A stretch of 64,000 nt of DNA from a virus. Positions within the stretch are counted from its first letter, which is position 1, and every line of letters begins with the position of its first letter. The translations under genes were made by a program, and so were the position numbers. The DNA lies in the IMG/VR virus record IMGVR_UViG_3300018065_000011, positions 186,001-250,000 of that record; one strand, 5' to 3'. Under the pieces are notes generated by a model. The model was given only the letters and a program-made list of their open reading frames with translations. It searched no databases and was not told where the DNA came from. Positions 55,191 to 64,000 of this stretch are shown here, piece by piece.

Positions 55191-58100
55191 ATGGCCGGAA
55201 ACCAGACTGACAACGTTACGCTCCTCGATCTCACGACAGGATTGATTCGTACTGTCGAGACGGGCGGCACCCCCGACACGATCCAATTGTCTACGGACAT
55301 GGAATTGATCTCGGGCGCGAACATGCTCGTGGATGGTGATCTGACGGTCAACGGGACAACTACGACCATTCACAGTGAACAGGTCAACATTCGGGACAAC
55401 CATCTGTATCTGAATGCAGATTACACCACGGCTGCGGTTTCGCAGACAGGCGGAATTGTCGTCAATGTTTTGCCCACGGCGACTGCGGATACAGTTGCGG
55501 CGGCAGGGTTCGTGGCTGGTAATGGCGGAGTGGCTAACCCGCAGGTTACCACGGTGGGGTCGGCTACGTTCTCCGCTGGCGACATCATCCAGATCACGGG
55601 GGCTAACAATCAGGGGAACGACGGAATTTTCGAGGTTTTGAGCCACATTGGCGCAATCTTGAAGGTTAAGGGTGTCGGCATCACGGGCACGACAGTTCCT
55701 TGGGTGGTCAATGACTTTGTAACAGATGCAACGGGCGGCGGCGACATTCGGGTCGTCAACGTCAATGTTCTTGAGGGCAATTCGAGCGGCAACTGGCAGA
55801 CCGCCACGGTCAGTACCACGACGGGAATCTCCTACAACACAATCACGCAGCAAGGAGTTGTTGATCTTCAGGAGGCATACGAGCAAGGCAACACGATCAC
55901 GACTAGCAACACGTATGGCGACGTGATCATCGCGGGGACGGAGCAACTCCTGATCACCGCGACGGGCGGTATCGACATCGATACAGAGCTTGACTTCGAC
56001 GGGACCGTTTTCGATGTCCAGATGACGGGAGCCAATGGTTTCTCGGTTGCCGGTACGGCCACATCGACCATTACGGTCGATTCGGGGGACCTGGATCTTG
56101 GCACTACCACAACCGGGGACATCAACATCAATGCTGTTGATGAGCTAGATCTCGATGCTGGGACGACGATTGTCATCGATACCGCAGATGCGGCTGACGC
56201 GAGTGGTAACGACATTACAGTCACGGCGGGATCTTCGACGGGTGGCGCAAACGCGGGTGCTTCCATCATCCTCACACCCGGAGACGGAGACGCTGCTGGA
56301 GCCGCCGGATCTGTCGATGTTACCGGTCCGAATGATGAAGATGAGGCGGTTTTCACACTGGAGACGACGGGGGTCAACGGCGACAAGATCGAGATGTTCG
56401 TTGGCGACAGCGCACCCGGAGGAGCAATCACGGGTCTCGCTGGATCTCTCTTTTTCCGAGACACAGGCGGAAGCGCCGAGCTTTACCTGAATACGTCCAA
56501 CGGCTCCGGCAACACATGGACTCAGCTTTCGACAGGTGCGGGGAACAGCCTTCAGCAGGCTTACGTGGTGGGCAACACGATTGTCACGGACGCTACGAAC
56601 GGCGACTTCGACGTGTCCGGTACAGAGGCGATCTCCCTAGACGCCAGCCAGGCGTCGAATTTCACGGTTGCCGGCGCGGGACTCACGCTGAGCACGACGG
56701 GGTCTGGGGATGTGGACATTTCCGCAGCCGATGAGTTGGATCTCGATGCGGGAACTACACTCGTTGGCAACACGGCAAGCATTGTCGACGCGAGCGGTAA
56801 CGATATTACGTTCACAGCCGGTTCCTCGACGGGTGGCGGGAATGCCGGCGCGTCGGTCATCCTCACACCCGGAGACGGCGACGGAGCCGGAGCGGCAGGG
56901 TCGGTGGATGTCACTGGACCGAACGATGAGGATGAGGCTGTTTTCACGTTGGAGACGACGGGGAACAACGGTGACAAGATCGAAATGTTCGTTGGCGACT
57001 CTGATCCGAGCGGAGCCATCAGCGGACTGGCCGGATCTCTTTTCTTCCGAGACACAGCAGGGAGCGCCGAGCTTTACCTGAATACGTCGAATGGCTCGGG
57101 CAACACGTGGACCCAGATCGCAACGGGCGGAACGGTCACGTTGCAGAATGCCTACGTCGGCGGCAACACGATCACCACGAACGCAACCGAAGGCGATGTT
57201 ACCTTCAACGGGACTGAAGATTTCATCGTCGGTGGCTCCGTCACGGTGGACTTCGACACTACCGACGCGATCAGCCTGGATGCTGACGTAGCCTCCAACT
57301 TCACGGTGAACGGCGCTGGTCTCACCCTGAGCACCACCACAAGCGGAGACGTAGATATTTCCGCGGCGGACGAGCTAGACCTGGATGCCGGATCGACACT
57401 CGTAGGCAACACGGCCGATGCGGTCGATGCCAGCGGCAACGACATCACATTCACGGCGGGTTCTTCGACAGGAGGAGCGAATGCGGGAGCCTCCATCGTC
57501 CTGACGCCCGGAGATGGTGATGCTGGAGGGGCCGCAGGTTCGGTGGATGTCACTGGACCGAACGATGAGGATGAGGCTGTTTTCACGTTGGAGACGACGG
57601 GGAACAACGGTGACAAGATCCAGATGTTCGTTGGCGACAGCGATCCGTCTGGGGCAGTCACCGGACTCGCTGGATCTCTCTTCTTCCGAGACACAGCCGG
57701 AAGTGGGGAGCTTTACCTCAACACGTCGAATGGCTCGGGCAACACGTGGTCTGAGATCACCGTGGGCGGCGATGTCACCCTTCAAGTTGCTTACGAGAAT
57801 GGCAACACGATCACGACCAACGCCACCGAGGGTAACATCACATTCCAAGGGACGGAGGATTTCATCGTTGGTGGCGGTGTCACGGTTGACTTCGATACGA
57901 CGGATGCGATCAGCTTTGACGCGGACGCTGCTTCCAACTTCACGGTAGATAGCGCGGGGCTTACCCTCTCCACGACTACGAGTGGTGATGTTGACATTTC
58001 CGCGGCTGACGAGTTGGACCTGGATGCCGGGTCCACGATGGTTCTCAACACGGCCGATGTTGCAGACGCGAGTGGGAACGACATCACGGTTACTGCGGGA

Positions 58101-59192
58101 TCTTCCACGGGTGGGGGAAACGCGGGTGCTTCCATCATCCTCACACCCGGAGATGGCAATGTTGCCGGGGCTGCGGGGTCGGTTGATGTTACTGGACCGA
58201 ATGATGAGGATGAAGCGGTTTTCAGTCTGGAGACGACGGGGAACAACGGTGACAAGATCGAAATGTTCGTTGGCGACTCCGATCCAAGCGGAGTTGTGAC
58301 GGGTCTTGCAGGTTCGCTCTGGTTCCGAGACACAGCAGGGAGCGCCGAGCTTTACCTGAATACGTCGAATGGCTCGGGCAACACGTGGACGCCGATCGCA
58401 ACCGGTGGAACGGTCACGTTGCAGAACGCGTACGTCGGGGGCAACACGATCACGACCAACGCCACCGAAGGCGATGTTACCTTCAACGGGACTGAAGATT
58501 TCATCGTCGGTGGCGGGGTCACCGTTGACTTCGACACTACCGACGCGATCAGCCTGGATGCTGACGTAGCCTCCAACTTCACGGTCGATGGTGCGAACCT
58601 GACGCTGAGCACCACGACTTCTGGAACGCTGGCGCTCACGTCGGCCGACGACATCGACGTGACGTTCGAGAGCGCTAATGCGACGGCCGTTACTTTCGAC
58701 GACGACGCCGCCAACAACTACATCACACTCGACACCACGGCGGCGAACCAAGCCGTTGAGCTAAACCAGTTTGTAGACATCGTTGGCAGCGGTGCTGGGA
58801 TCACCCTCACCGCGGGCGAGAACCTGACGGCGGGGGACGTAGTGACCATCGAGGACACGACCGGCGACGTCGTCAAGGCCGACTCCAACACGGGGACGAC
58901 GATCGACGGCCTCTGCATCGGGGTCGTCGCCATCGGAGCCAACGACACGAATCCCGTGAAGGTCTACACGGTTCCAGGAAGCTTAATTCCAGTGACCTTC
59001 GCGGCGGCTCCGGCCGCCAACCGCAATGGCGACCCCGTGTGGGTGAGCACGACTGCGGGCGTTGCCACCCTGACGCCGCCCACGGCATCGGGGAATGTCC
59101 AATACATCATCGGCATCCTCCAGGGCGCGGACGGAGCCGACACCAGTCCACTCGTGGTCTACCAGCCACAGTTCATCGCTATTCGTCCGTAG
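55191..59192 (+). CDS. Long tail fibre with tandem repeats
   Basis: 1333 residues from ATG 55191. N-terminus (TDNVTLLDLTTGLIRTVETG) is similar to that of the 59427 protein (IDNLTLNDDTTGLSRTVDVA). The body is beta-rich with four large repeats (each with TAGSSTGGANAGAS, VDVTGPNDEDEAVFTLETTG, GLAGSLFFRDTAGSAELYLN). The C-terminal ~110 residues are the domain shared with the upstream protein. Very Thr/Gly/Asp-rich, Lys-poor, as in phage fibres. Repeat number may set fibre length. Confidence 0.8.
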   Translation: MAGNQTDNVTLLDLTTGLIRTVETGGTPDTIQLSTDMELISGANMLVDGDLTVNGTTTTIHSEQVNIRDNHLYLNADYTTAAVSQTGGIVVNVLPTATADTVAAAGFVAGNGGVANPQVTTVGSATFSAGDIIQITGANNQGNDGIFEVLSHIGAILKVKGVGITGTTVPWVVNDFVTDATGGGDIRVVNVNVLEGNSSGNWQTATVSTTTGISYNTITQQGVVDLQEAYEQGNTITTSNTYGDVIIAGTEQLLITATGGIDIDTELDFDGTVFDVQMTGANGFSVAGTATSTITVDSGDLDLGTTTTGDININAVDELDLDAGTTIVIDTADAADASGNDITVTAGSSTGGANAGASIILTPGDGDAAGAAGSVDVTGPNDEDEAVFTLETTGVNGDKIEMFVGDSAPGGAITGLAGSLFFRDTGGSAELYLNTSNGSGNTWTQLSTGAGNSLQQAYVVGNTIVTDATNGDFDVSGTEAISLDASQASNFTVAGAGLTLSTTGSGDVDISAADELDLDAGTTLVGNTASIVDASGNDITFTAGSSTGGGNAGASVILTPGDGDGAGAAGSVDVTGPNDEDEAVFTLETTGNNGDKIEMFVGDSDPSGAISGLAGSLFFRDTAGSAELYLNTSNGSGNTWTQIATGGTVTLQNAYVGGNTITTNATEGDVTFNGTEDFIVGGSVTVDFDTTDAISLDADVASNFTVNGAGLTLSTTTSGDVDISAADELDLDAGSTLVGNTADAVDASGNDITFTAGSSTGGANAGASIVLTPGDGDAGGAAGSVDVTGPNDEDEAVFTLETTGNNGDKIQMFVGDSDPSGAVTGLAGSLFFRDTAGSGELYLNTSNGSGNTWSEITVGGDVTLQVAYENGNTITTNATEGNITFQGTEDFIVGGGVTVDFDTTDAISFDADAASNFTVDSAGLTLSTTTSGDVDISAADELDLDAGSTMVLNTADVADASGNDITVTAGSSTGGGNAGASIILTPGDGNVAGAAGSVDVTGPNDEDEAVFSLETTGNNGDKIEMFVGDSDPSGVVTGLAGSLWFRDTAGSAELYLNTSNGSGNTWTPIATGGTVTLQNAYVGGNTITTNATEGDVTFNGTEDFIVGGGVTVDFDTTDAISLDADVASNFTVDGANLTLSTTTSGTLALTSADDIDVTFESANATAVTFDDDAANNYITLDTTAANQAVELNQFVDIVGSGAGITLTAGENLTAGDVVTIEDTTGDVVKADSNTGTTIDGLCIGVVAIGANDTNPVKVYTVPGSLIPVTFAAAPAANRNGDPVWVSTTAGVATLTPPTASGNVQYIIGILQGADGADTSPLVVYQPQFIAIRP
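56219..58715 (+). repeat. About 640-bp tandem repeats in fibre gene
   Basis: Units begin near 56219, 56811, 57451 and 58089 (at the TAGSSTGG coding segment), spacing about 590-640 bp, with long stretches of near-identical DNA such as GAGACGACGGGGAACAACGG. The last is truncated into the C-terminal domain. Recombination among them could vary fibre length. Confidence 0.85.
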
Positions 59193-59207
59193 GTAGGGAG
59201 CTGAGCC

Positions 59208-59420
59208 ATGAAGGTCACGCTCAAGGTCGATTTTGAGGTCGAGCCCGAGAAGGGCCTCACCAAGAAAGAGGAGGCCAACATCATGGGGATGATGGTCCGG
59301 GTGGCGAAGCACCGTCTCGGGGCGCTGATCGGGCGTCGTCTCGGTGGCGAGGTGGAACCCGTCGGGTGGGAGGTCACCGTCAAGGATCTCGATGTCGCGG
59401 GGCAGAGCAAGGTGAAGTGA
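59208..59420 (+). CDS. Small hypothetical protein in fibre block
   Basis: 70 residues from ATG 59208 (AGGGAG upstream). VTLKVDFEVEPEKGLTKKEE then helical (NIMGMMVRVAKHRLGALIGR). Could be a fibre assembly chaperone by position. No motif. Confidence 0.55.
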   Translation: MKVTLKVDFEVEPEKGLTKKEEANIMGMMVRVAKHRLGALIGRRLGGEVEPVGWEVTVKDLDVAGQSKVK

Positions 59421-59426
59421 GCCTAG

Positions 59427-60422
59427 ATGGCGAACCAGATCGACAATCTGACGCTCAACGATGACACGACGGGGCTGAGCCGCACCGTTGACGTCGCGGC
59501 AGACGATCTGTTCATTTCCGTCGATCTCACGCTCCAGAGCGGCGGCGTCCTCACGGCGGACAACATCAAACGTGGAACCGCCGATCCCAACGCAGGAGCC
59601 GGAACGCCCGGTAACGAAGGAGACGTTTATCAGAGGACTCTTGCAGCCACGGGTGAAATCTACGTCAACACGGACGGCACGAACGCGGGCTGGGCGAAAC
59701 TCCTCACGTCGGCAGGAGCCACCCCCACGTGGGCCGCGGTTCTCGCCACCGGAAACACGTCAGGAGGTACCGACGCCGAGATATCCAATGGAGATTCGAT
59801 CGTTGGTGAGGACAACGGAGCCGGAGACGGTGGGGATGTTCCCATCACGGCAGGAAGCTCAACGGGCGGCGGCGGTGACGGCGGCGACGTCGTTATCAGT
59901 CCAGGGTCGGGAAACGGCGCGGGAGTCGATGGCGTCGTCATCGTCAACGGGACCAAGCATTACGCGGATACGGCCAGCGATCCGTCAGACCCAGCGCCAG
60001 CGGAAGGAGACCGGTACTACAACACGACGCTCGAAATGGAGATGCGCTACGACGGTCTGCGGTCTAAGTGGCTCAGCGTCGAGTCGGGAACCTTTGACGC
60101 TTCGGACAACGGGAACGTTCCGGTGGGTACTTATTTCAGGGTGGGCTGGCTTCGGATGGCCGGAGCCCTGGGCTTCACTGCTCACTTCGACGGAACGGTC
60201 GTGAGTTTGGCGTACACACGCAGCGACAGTGATGCCGCAGACTTTGCCGTGACCGTAGCTGGTGTGACGATCGCCACGGTCGCTTCGGCAGCAACGTCTG
60301 GTTACAGCACGACTCTCGATGCTGATTTTAATCAGGGGGATGTCTTATCTCTTCGTAATGACGGAGCCAACGCGATGAAAGATGTTATCGCGTGGGTCCG
60401 CGTGAAGTGGAGGAGCGCCTGA
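59427..60422 (+). CDS. Fibre-like protein sharing N-terminus with long fibre
   Basis: 331 residues from ATG 59427. The N-terminal ~50 residues match the long fibre, suggesting the same attachment point. Gly/Thr/Asp-rich middle (ITAGSSTGGGGDGGDVVISP) resembles one fibre repeat. C-terminus (YFRVGWLRMAGALGFTAHFD) is unique. The stop overlaps the next ATG. Confidence 0.68.
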   Translation: MANQIDNLTLNDDTTGLSRTVDVAADDLFISVDLTLQSGGVLTADNIKRGTADPNAGAGTPGNEGDVYQRTLAATGEIYVNTDGTNAGWAKLLTSAGATPTWAAVLATGNTSGGTDAEISNGDSIVGEDNGAGDGGDVPITAGSSTGGGGDGGDVVISPGSGNGAGVDGVVIVNGTKHYADTASDPSDPAPAEGDRYYNTTLEMEMRYDGLRSKWLSVESGTFDASDNGNVPVGTYFRVGWLRMAGALGFTAHFDGTVVSLAYTRSDSDAADFAVTVAGVTIATVASAATSGYSTTLDADFNQGDVLSLRNDGANAMKDVIAWVRVKWRSA

Positions 60423-61219
60423 TGGCCATTCCCGTCATTCAACTCGACAATCAGACGGGCTCCCCCATCGTGCTCGTCCAGCTTGGGGTTACGGTGCCCG
60501 CGAGCAGCAGCATCGCAATCACGGGTCAGGATGGCGACGTATACGTCGCAGAAGTCATTGAAGATCGCGAGCTTCAGACGCAGGTCTCCGATGGCTACAT
60601 CACGTTAACAGTAGATACCGTTGCTCTGACCCAAGAGCAGTCATTGGCCTACCTGAACCCCCACAATGACCTTGAAGGCATCAAGCACAACATGGATGCC
60701 TCGCAGGCGCCAGGGGTGAACGACGACGCGTTGGCCGGGTACTCTGTCGGGTCGATGTGGTTCGACATGACAGACGGTGTTACCTACCTCTGTTTCGATG
60801 CTTCGTCTGGTGCAGCGGTCTGGGCTAGACTCGTCGGCCAAGGTGGCAATGTTGTCGATGAGGGATTCACTTACGAGAGTAGCGACGGGCTTTCTGAGAC
60901 CACTAGTTCTGTTTGGCAGACGAAGGTTACGCTTGTCACACCCTCATTGGGAGCTTCTGTTACGTGTCGGATAAGGTGGTACTGCGAGCTTTCCAACACA
61001 GGCAGTGGAACGGAGACCGAGGTTCGCATAATTCTCGACAGTTCGACGGTACTTGGAGAGGCCACGAACGGAGTTACCTGGATGGAGGGAGAGGCCGGTT
61101 TCTGTTGCGGTCAGCCTGGTTCTGGGTCGCACACGTTTGAACTTCAATATCGAAGGTCGGCCGGATTAGGAAGTGCTCGGATTCGGCGTGCCCGGATGAG
61201 CTACAACCGGGTTGAGTGA
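60422..61219 (+). CDS. Tail-fibre-like protein
   Basis: 265 residues from ATG 60422. N-terminal beta domain (VIQLDNQTGSPIVLVQLGVT), NPHNDLEGIKHNMDAS, then GSMWFDMTDGVTYLCFDASS, a fragment common in phage fibre and receptor proteins, and a beta-sandwich-like C-terminus. Virion role inferred from location and fold pattern. Confidence 0.65.
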   Translation: MAIPVIQLDNQTGSPIVLVQLGVTVPASSSIAITGQDGDVYVAEVIEDRELQTQVSDGYITLTVDTVALTQEQSLAYLNPHNDLEGIKHNMDASQAPGVNDDALAGYSVGSMWFDMTDGVTYLCFDASSGAAVWARLVGQGGNVVDEGFTYESSDGLSETTSSVWQTKVTLVTPSLGASVTCRIRWYCELSNTGSGTETEVRIILDSSTVLGEATNGVTWMEGEAGFCCGQPGSGSHTFELQYRRSAGLGSARIRRARMSYNRVE

Positions 61220-61244
61220 TGCTGTCACTGAAAGGAGATGAGTA

Positions 61245-62168
61245 GTGACCGAGAAGTACACGTACAGTATCCTCGACGACTTCCCCAACCAGCAAGTCAA
61301 TCTCGCGTTGCTGACGACGGAGATCGAGTCTTCTTCTATTTCGACCGCCCTAGAGTACGTCGCGACCGACGAGGATCTCGACATCTGTGACATCTGGTTC
61401 GAGTCCTCTCTCTCCAGCGAGGATGAGACGACCTTGGGTGGGGTCGTTGCCGAGCATGCGGGAGTTCCGTGTCTCTGCCTTCCGATGAGCGCACCAGGCT
61501 GGAATCTCAAGGTTGAGGATCGTGATCTGACAGATCCTCCCGCGTCTCCGACTGTTGGTCTGTACTATATTGTGGCTGCCACGGCAACTGGAGCCTGGGT
61601 TGGGCAGGAGGACAAGATCGCTTCTTGGAACGGAACGACATGGCAGTTTCAGAAGGGGTCAGTTGGATTCGCGGCGTGGATAGCAGACGAGAACGCTGTT
61701 GTCGTCTATCAGGACGACAATGACAAGTGGCAGCCGTACGGCGACATTAGGCTGGTCCCTACGCCTGTTTTCGGAAGCGATCTCCACGCTGCTCAAAGCA
61801 CCTTTGTTTCTACCACCACAAGCATCGGTTGGCAGAACAAGATTACGCTGGTGACGGCAACTCTCACGGGTGGGACATACCGACTTGAGGTCAGTTACGG
61901 ATGGAATCACGACGAGGTAACGAGTGACTTCGGAGCGTGTGTGCGGCAGGACGGCAGCCCCGTGGGAGAGATACACCAGCAGGAGCCAAAGGATGCCGGC
62001 GGTAAGTTTGGCTTCACAGGGACTTCTCAGCGACACGTCGCAACGCGGATCTTTCACTTGGATTTGTCAGCACAGTCGTACACGTTCACTCTTGACTACG
62101 CCAGCGAAGTTGCGTGGGCTGAGTCGAGCATCTGGGACGCCTATATGACTCTGTGGAGGATGAGCTGA
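61245..62168 (+). CDS. Fibre-like protein with DUF2793-like domain
   Basis: 307 residues from GTG 61245 (AAAGGAG upstream). N-terminal ~75 residues (YTYSILDDFPNQQVNLALLT, SSLSSEDETTLGGVV) recur in the next two proteins. Residues ~90-160 (PPASPTVGLYYIVAATATGA, WVGQEDKIASWNGTTWQFQK) match DUF2793, found in phage tail proteins. C-terminal beta-sandwich. Confidence 0.72.
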   Translation: MTEKYTYSILDDFPNQQVNLALLTTEIESSSISTALEYVATDEDLDICDIWFESSLSSEDETTLGGVVAEHAGVPCLCLPMSAPGWNLKVEDRDLTDPPASPTVGLYYIVAATATGAWVGQEDKIASWNGTTWQFQKGSVGFAAWIADENAVVVYQDDNDKWQPYGDIRLVPTPVFGSDLHAAQSTFVSTTTSIGWQNKITLVTATLTGGTYRLEVSYGWNHDEVTSDFGACVRQDGSPVGEIHQQEPKDAGGKFGFTGTSQRHVATRIFHLDLSAQSYTFTLDYASEVAWAESSIWDAYMTLWRMS

Positions 62169-63268
62169 TGGCAGTCACAACCTACACCTATAGCGTTGCC
62201 GACGACACGGCGAACGGAGCGGTTCACCCCCGCAGCCTGGACGCGGAGATCCGTGCCTCCACGATAGTCACCGCGTTGGACGGGATTGCGACGGCGGGGG
62301 ATGTGTTGTCGATCAAGATGAAGGACGCTCTCTCGTCCTCGGATGAGACTACGCTCGACGGTCTTGTCGAGGCACACCAGGGCGTCGTGACGGTCAACTT
62401 GCCGCCTCCGACCAACTCGAAGGGAGCCCCCGTTTTCCAGCCTGATTGGCGTGAAGGCTCTGCCTGCGATTTCATCACTTTCAATTGGTGCGATCGAACC
62501 TCGTGGTATCCGCAGAGCACGAGAGTGACGGATGAGACGCTCGCGGACGACGGAGACGGGGTCACTTTCAACTCCGACCACGAGTACTGGATCGACGTGA
62601 CTCATGGAAGGATCACGCACGAGCATCGCCTGGCGGATAGCCATGGCGTCGCGATTACCGTAGACGACGTAACCAAGACCGAAAGCTCTCCAGGGACGAC
62701 GGACGGCGATTTCCAGATCGACTATGACACGGGAGTCGTGACCTTCAATGCCAGTCAGGCGGGGAAGACGGTCAAGGCCACGTACAGCTACGCCACGAAC
62801 AGCGTCTTCTACGTCGAGCCTGACGAGGGGAGGACCGTCCGGCTAACGGCTGTGGAAGTTCAATTCACGGCCGACGTGGAGGTAAACGACTCTGCGGTCT
62901 TCTCGGTGGAGGGGTTCGTGGAAGTGTTTGCTCCCCAACTCGTCAACGATGTTGATCCTGACTATGTGACGAGCTTTCCCACGGGCACGCGCATTCCTCT
63001 CGACAGTCCTCGCATCTACAAGACGATGTACGACTACATCGCCGAGGCGCAGAGGAGCTATCCCTCTATTCCGGCTATCGGTGGGTCGAGTTGGAGAGGC
63101 ATGGCTCAGGCTATCCATCTTTTTCGGTGGCCCTATCAGGAAGACGCAACGCGCGACCTAGTGGCGTCTCAGGGGATGCGGATCAAGATTTGCCTGGAGA
63201 ATGATGAGGTATTCGGAGGAACCATGGCTGTGGCGACTCTGTATGCGGTTTCAACAAACAACAGCTAA
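62168..63268 (+). CDS. Fibre-like protein, shared N-terminal domain
   Basis: 366 residues from ATG 62168, overlapping the previous stop. TYTYSVADDTANGAVHPRSL and ALSSSDETTLDGLVEAHQG repeat the N-terminal pattern of its neighbours. The middle (GDFQIDYDTGVVTFNASQAG) is a beta-rich tail-protein-like segment; the C-terminus is unassigned. Confidence 0.67.
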   Translation: MAVTTYTYSVADDTANGAVHPRSLDAEIRASTIVTALDGIATAGDVLSIKMKDALSSSDETTLDGLVEAHQGVVTVNLPPPTNSKGAPVFQPDWREGSACDFITFNWCDRTSWYPQSTRVTDETLADDGDGVTFNSDHEYWIDVTHGRITHEHRLADSHGVAITVDDVTKTESSPGTTDGDFQIDYDTGVVTFNASQAGKTVKATYSYATNSVFYVEPDEGRTVRLTAVEVQFTADVEVNDSAVFSVEGFVEVFAPQLVNDVDPDYVTSFPTGTRIPLDSPRIYKTMYDYIAEAQRSYPSIPAIGGSSWRGMAQAIHLFRWPYQEDATRDLVASQGMRIKICLENDEVFGGTMAVATLYAVSTNNS

Positions 63269-63279
63269 AGGAGAAAATT

Positions 63280-63882
63280 GTGGCAACGTATCACTTTTCA
63301 ATTCAGGACGATTTCCCCAACCAGAAGGTAGATCCTTCTGTTCTGACGGCGGAGATTGAGGGTTCGACCATTACGGCAACCCTCACGGGAATCACAATCA
63401 GCGAAGACGATGTGGCGATCGACTTCGACACGGAGCTTACGGGGGACGAGCAAACGACGCTCGCCACGATCGTCGGCAATCACACTGGAGAGCCTTTTCA
63501 TGAGGGGCCTCAGCGCGTCAACGTGATTGCGGAACAAACAAACACCACGACCACGTGGGAGAATGCGGCTGTGCTGGATTCTGAGCCGGTCCCAGCCGGC
63601 GACTATATTATCGCCTTTTATTACGAGTTGAAGATACAAGACACGAGCGACACGAGCGCTTGCCAAGTCGCGGTAACTTTCAACGGGTCGGAGGTTAGCA
63701 CCGGGATCTCTGGCGTTACACAATGGGATAGCCGCAGCGGGAGCGCAATTGTGGCTTTGACGGCCGGAGACGGTCCTACACTTGCGGTTCAGTGGCACCG
63801 CATCGGAACAGCGAATACAGCAGTAATTCGACGCATCCGAATGAGCCTGACGCCTCTGCACGAAGAGGCTGAAGAAGAGTGA
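63280..63882 (+). CDS. Fibre-like protein, shared N-terminal domain
   Basis: 200 residues from GTG 63280 (AAAGGAG upstream). YHFSIQDDFPNQKVDPSVLT and ELTGDEQTTLATIVGNHTG are the shared N-terminal motif; the C-terminus is a small beta-sandwich (VTFNGSEVSTGISGVTQW). Overlaps the next start by 4 bp (GTGA). Confidence 0.67.
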   Translation: MATYHFSIQDDFPNQKVDPSVLTAEIEGSTITATLTGITISEDDVAIDFDTELTGDEQTTLATIVGNHTGEPFHEGPQRVNVIAEQTNTTTTWENAAVLDSEPVPAGDYIIAFYYELKIQDTSDTSACQVAVTFNGSEVSTGISGVTQWDSRSGSAIVALTAGDGPTLAVQWHRIGTANTAVIRRIRMSLTPLHEEAEEE

Positions 63883-64000
63883 GCCGGAGCCTGACAAATC
63901 GCTCTCTCGTATTCATCGCCACCCAGACGACTGGGTGGGATGAGGATCAGCACGAGATCATCGAGATTGCGATGATCGATGGTGGGGGTAGTACACTACT
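63879..64000 (+). CDS. DnaQ/DEDD-like protein, partial, altered active site
   Basis: GTG 63879 overlaps the fibre stop; the frame runs off the window (40 residues seen). RSLVFIATQTTGWDEDQHEI, then IEIAMIDGGG, is the Exo I region of DnaQ-type 3'-5' exonucleases, where FxDTETTG is expected. Here the first Asp is Ala and the Glu is Gln (ATQT). If the rest follows the family, the enzyme lacks key metal ligands. Only the N-terminus is visible. Confidence 0.5.
   Translation, partial: MSRSLTNRSLVFIATQTTGWDEDQHEIIEIAMIDGGGSTL

Noticed and set aside
57375-58751. Minus-strand open frame of 458 codons opposite the long fibre
   Set aside because: It mirrors the fibre repeats, is rich in Arg/Val/Ser by codon reflection, and has no ribosome site; similar shadows at 54816-55946, 2219-3310 and 24237-25184 were also dropped.
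1-64000. tRNA genes
   Set aside because: No cloverleaf was recognised by eye in the few intergenic gaps; a tRNAscan run would be decisive.

Overview
The window reads as part of the genome of a large tailed dsDNA bacteriophage (huge-phage type) with a moderately GC-rich genome. A virion block at 1-8.9 kb (intein-bearing prohead-protease-like protein, acidic scaffold-like protein, small virion-like protein, HK97-fold major capsid protein) and a tail-fibre block at 53.9-63.9 kb flank about 45 kb of densely packed accessory genes. Nearly everything is on the plus strand, and stop and start codons often overlap (ATGA, GTGA, TGATG). The cellular host cannot be read from the sequence; spacers or tRNAs elsewhere would be needed.

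Layout. 1-8.9 kb: capsid morphogenesis genes; one carries two LAGLIDADG inteins. A UUCG-loop terminator follows the capsid gene. 9.0-11.9 kb: three free-standing homing endonucleases (LAGLIDADG, endonuclease VII-type HNH, LAGLIDADG). 12.0-14.3 kb: an IbrA-like PAPS-reductase-family protein, a GNAT and an IbrB-like ParB protein. 14.3-20.5 kb: many small genes, several behind a GGGGTAGRAT element placed so that transcripts could be leaderless. 20.6-29.0 kb: a compact type I-C-like CRISPR locus (cas7, cas5, cas8c, then an SF2 DEAH helicase where Cas3 would be expected, plus two unknown genes) with no cas1, cas2, cas4 or HD nuclease, followed by two CRISPR arrays separated by a strong intrinsic terminator. 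The repeats vary greatly but keep their hairpin by paired changes. 29.0-34.6 kb: capsid-protein-like fragments in non-capsid genes, a duplicated gene, and a minus-strand 752-residue protein with helicase-associated domains, five helix-turn-helix repeats and a Cys-rich C-terminal domain. 34.8-36.9 kb: small genes sharing the same start/stop junction and N-terminus, ending in a 900-residue GHKL ATPase. 39.6-53.9 kb: more small accessory genes, including a sulfotransferase-like protein, a second GHKL ATPase and a T5orf172 protein. 53.9-63.9 kb: fibre/adhesin-like genes sharing N- or C-terminal modules, one with about 640-bp tandem repeats. The window ends in a gene resembling a DnaQ/DEDD exonuclease whose first two catalytic acids appear replaced.

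How it may work together. The CRISPR operon has a good sigma70-like promoter (TTGACT, 17 bp, TATGGT). It would make a Cascade-like complex loaded with crRNAs cut by Cas5, with the helicase perhaps replacing Cas3. Without adaptation genes the spacers cannot be renewed by this locus alone. Four genes (near 19.2, 19.98, 51.49 and 52.11 kb) are interrupted by a frameshift or in-frame stop; they may be decaying, recoded, or carry sequence errors.
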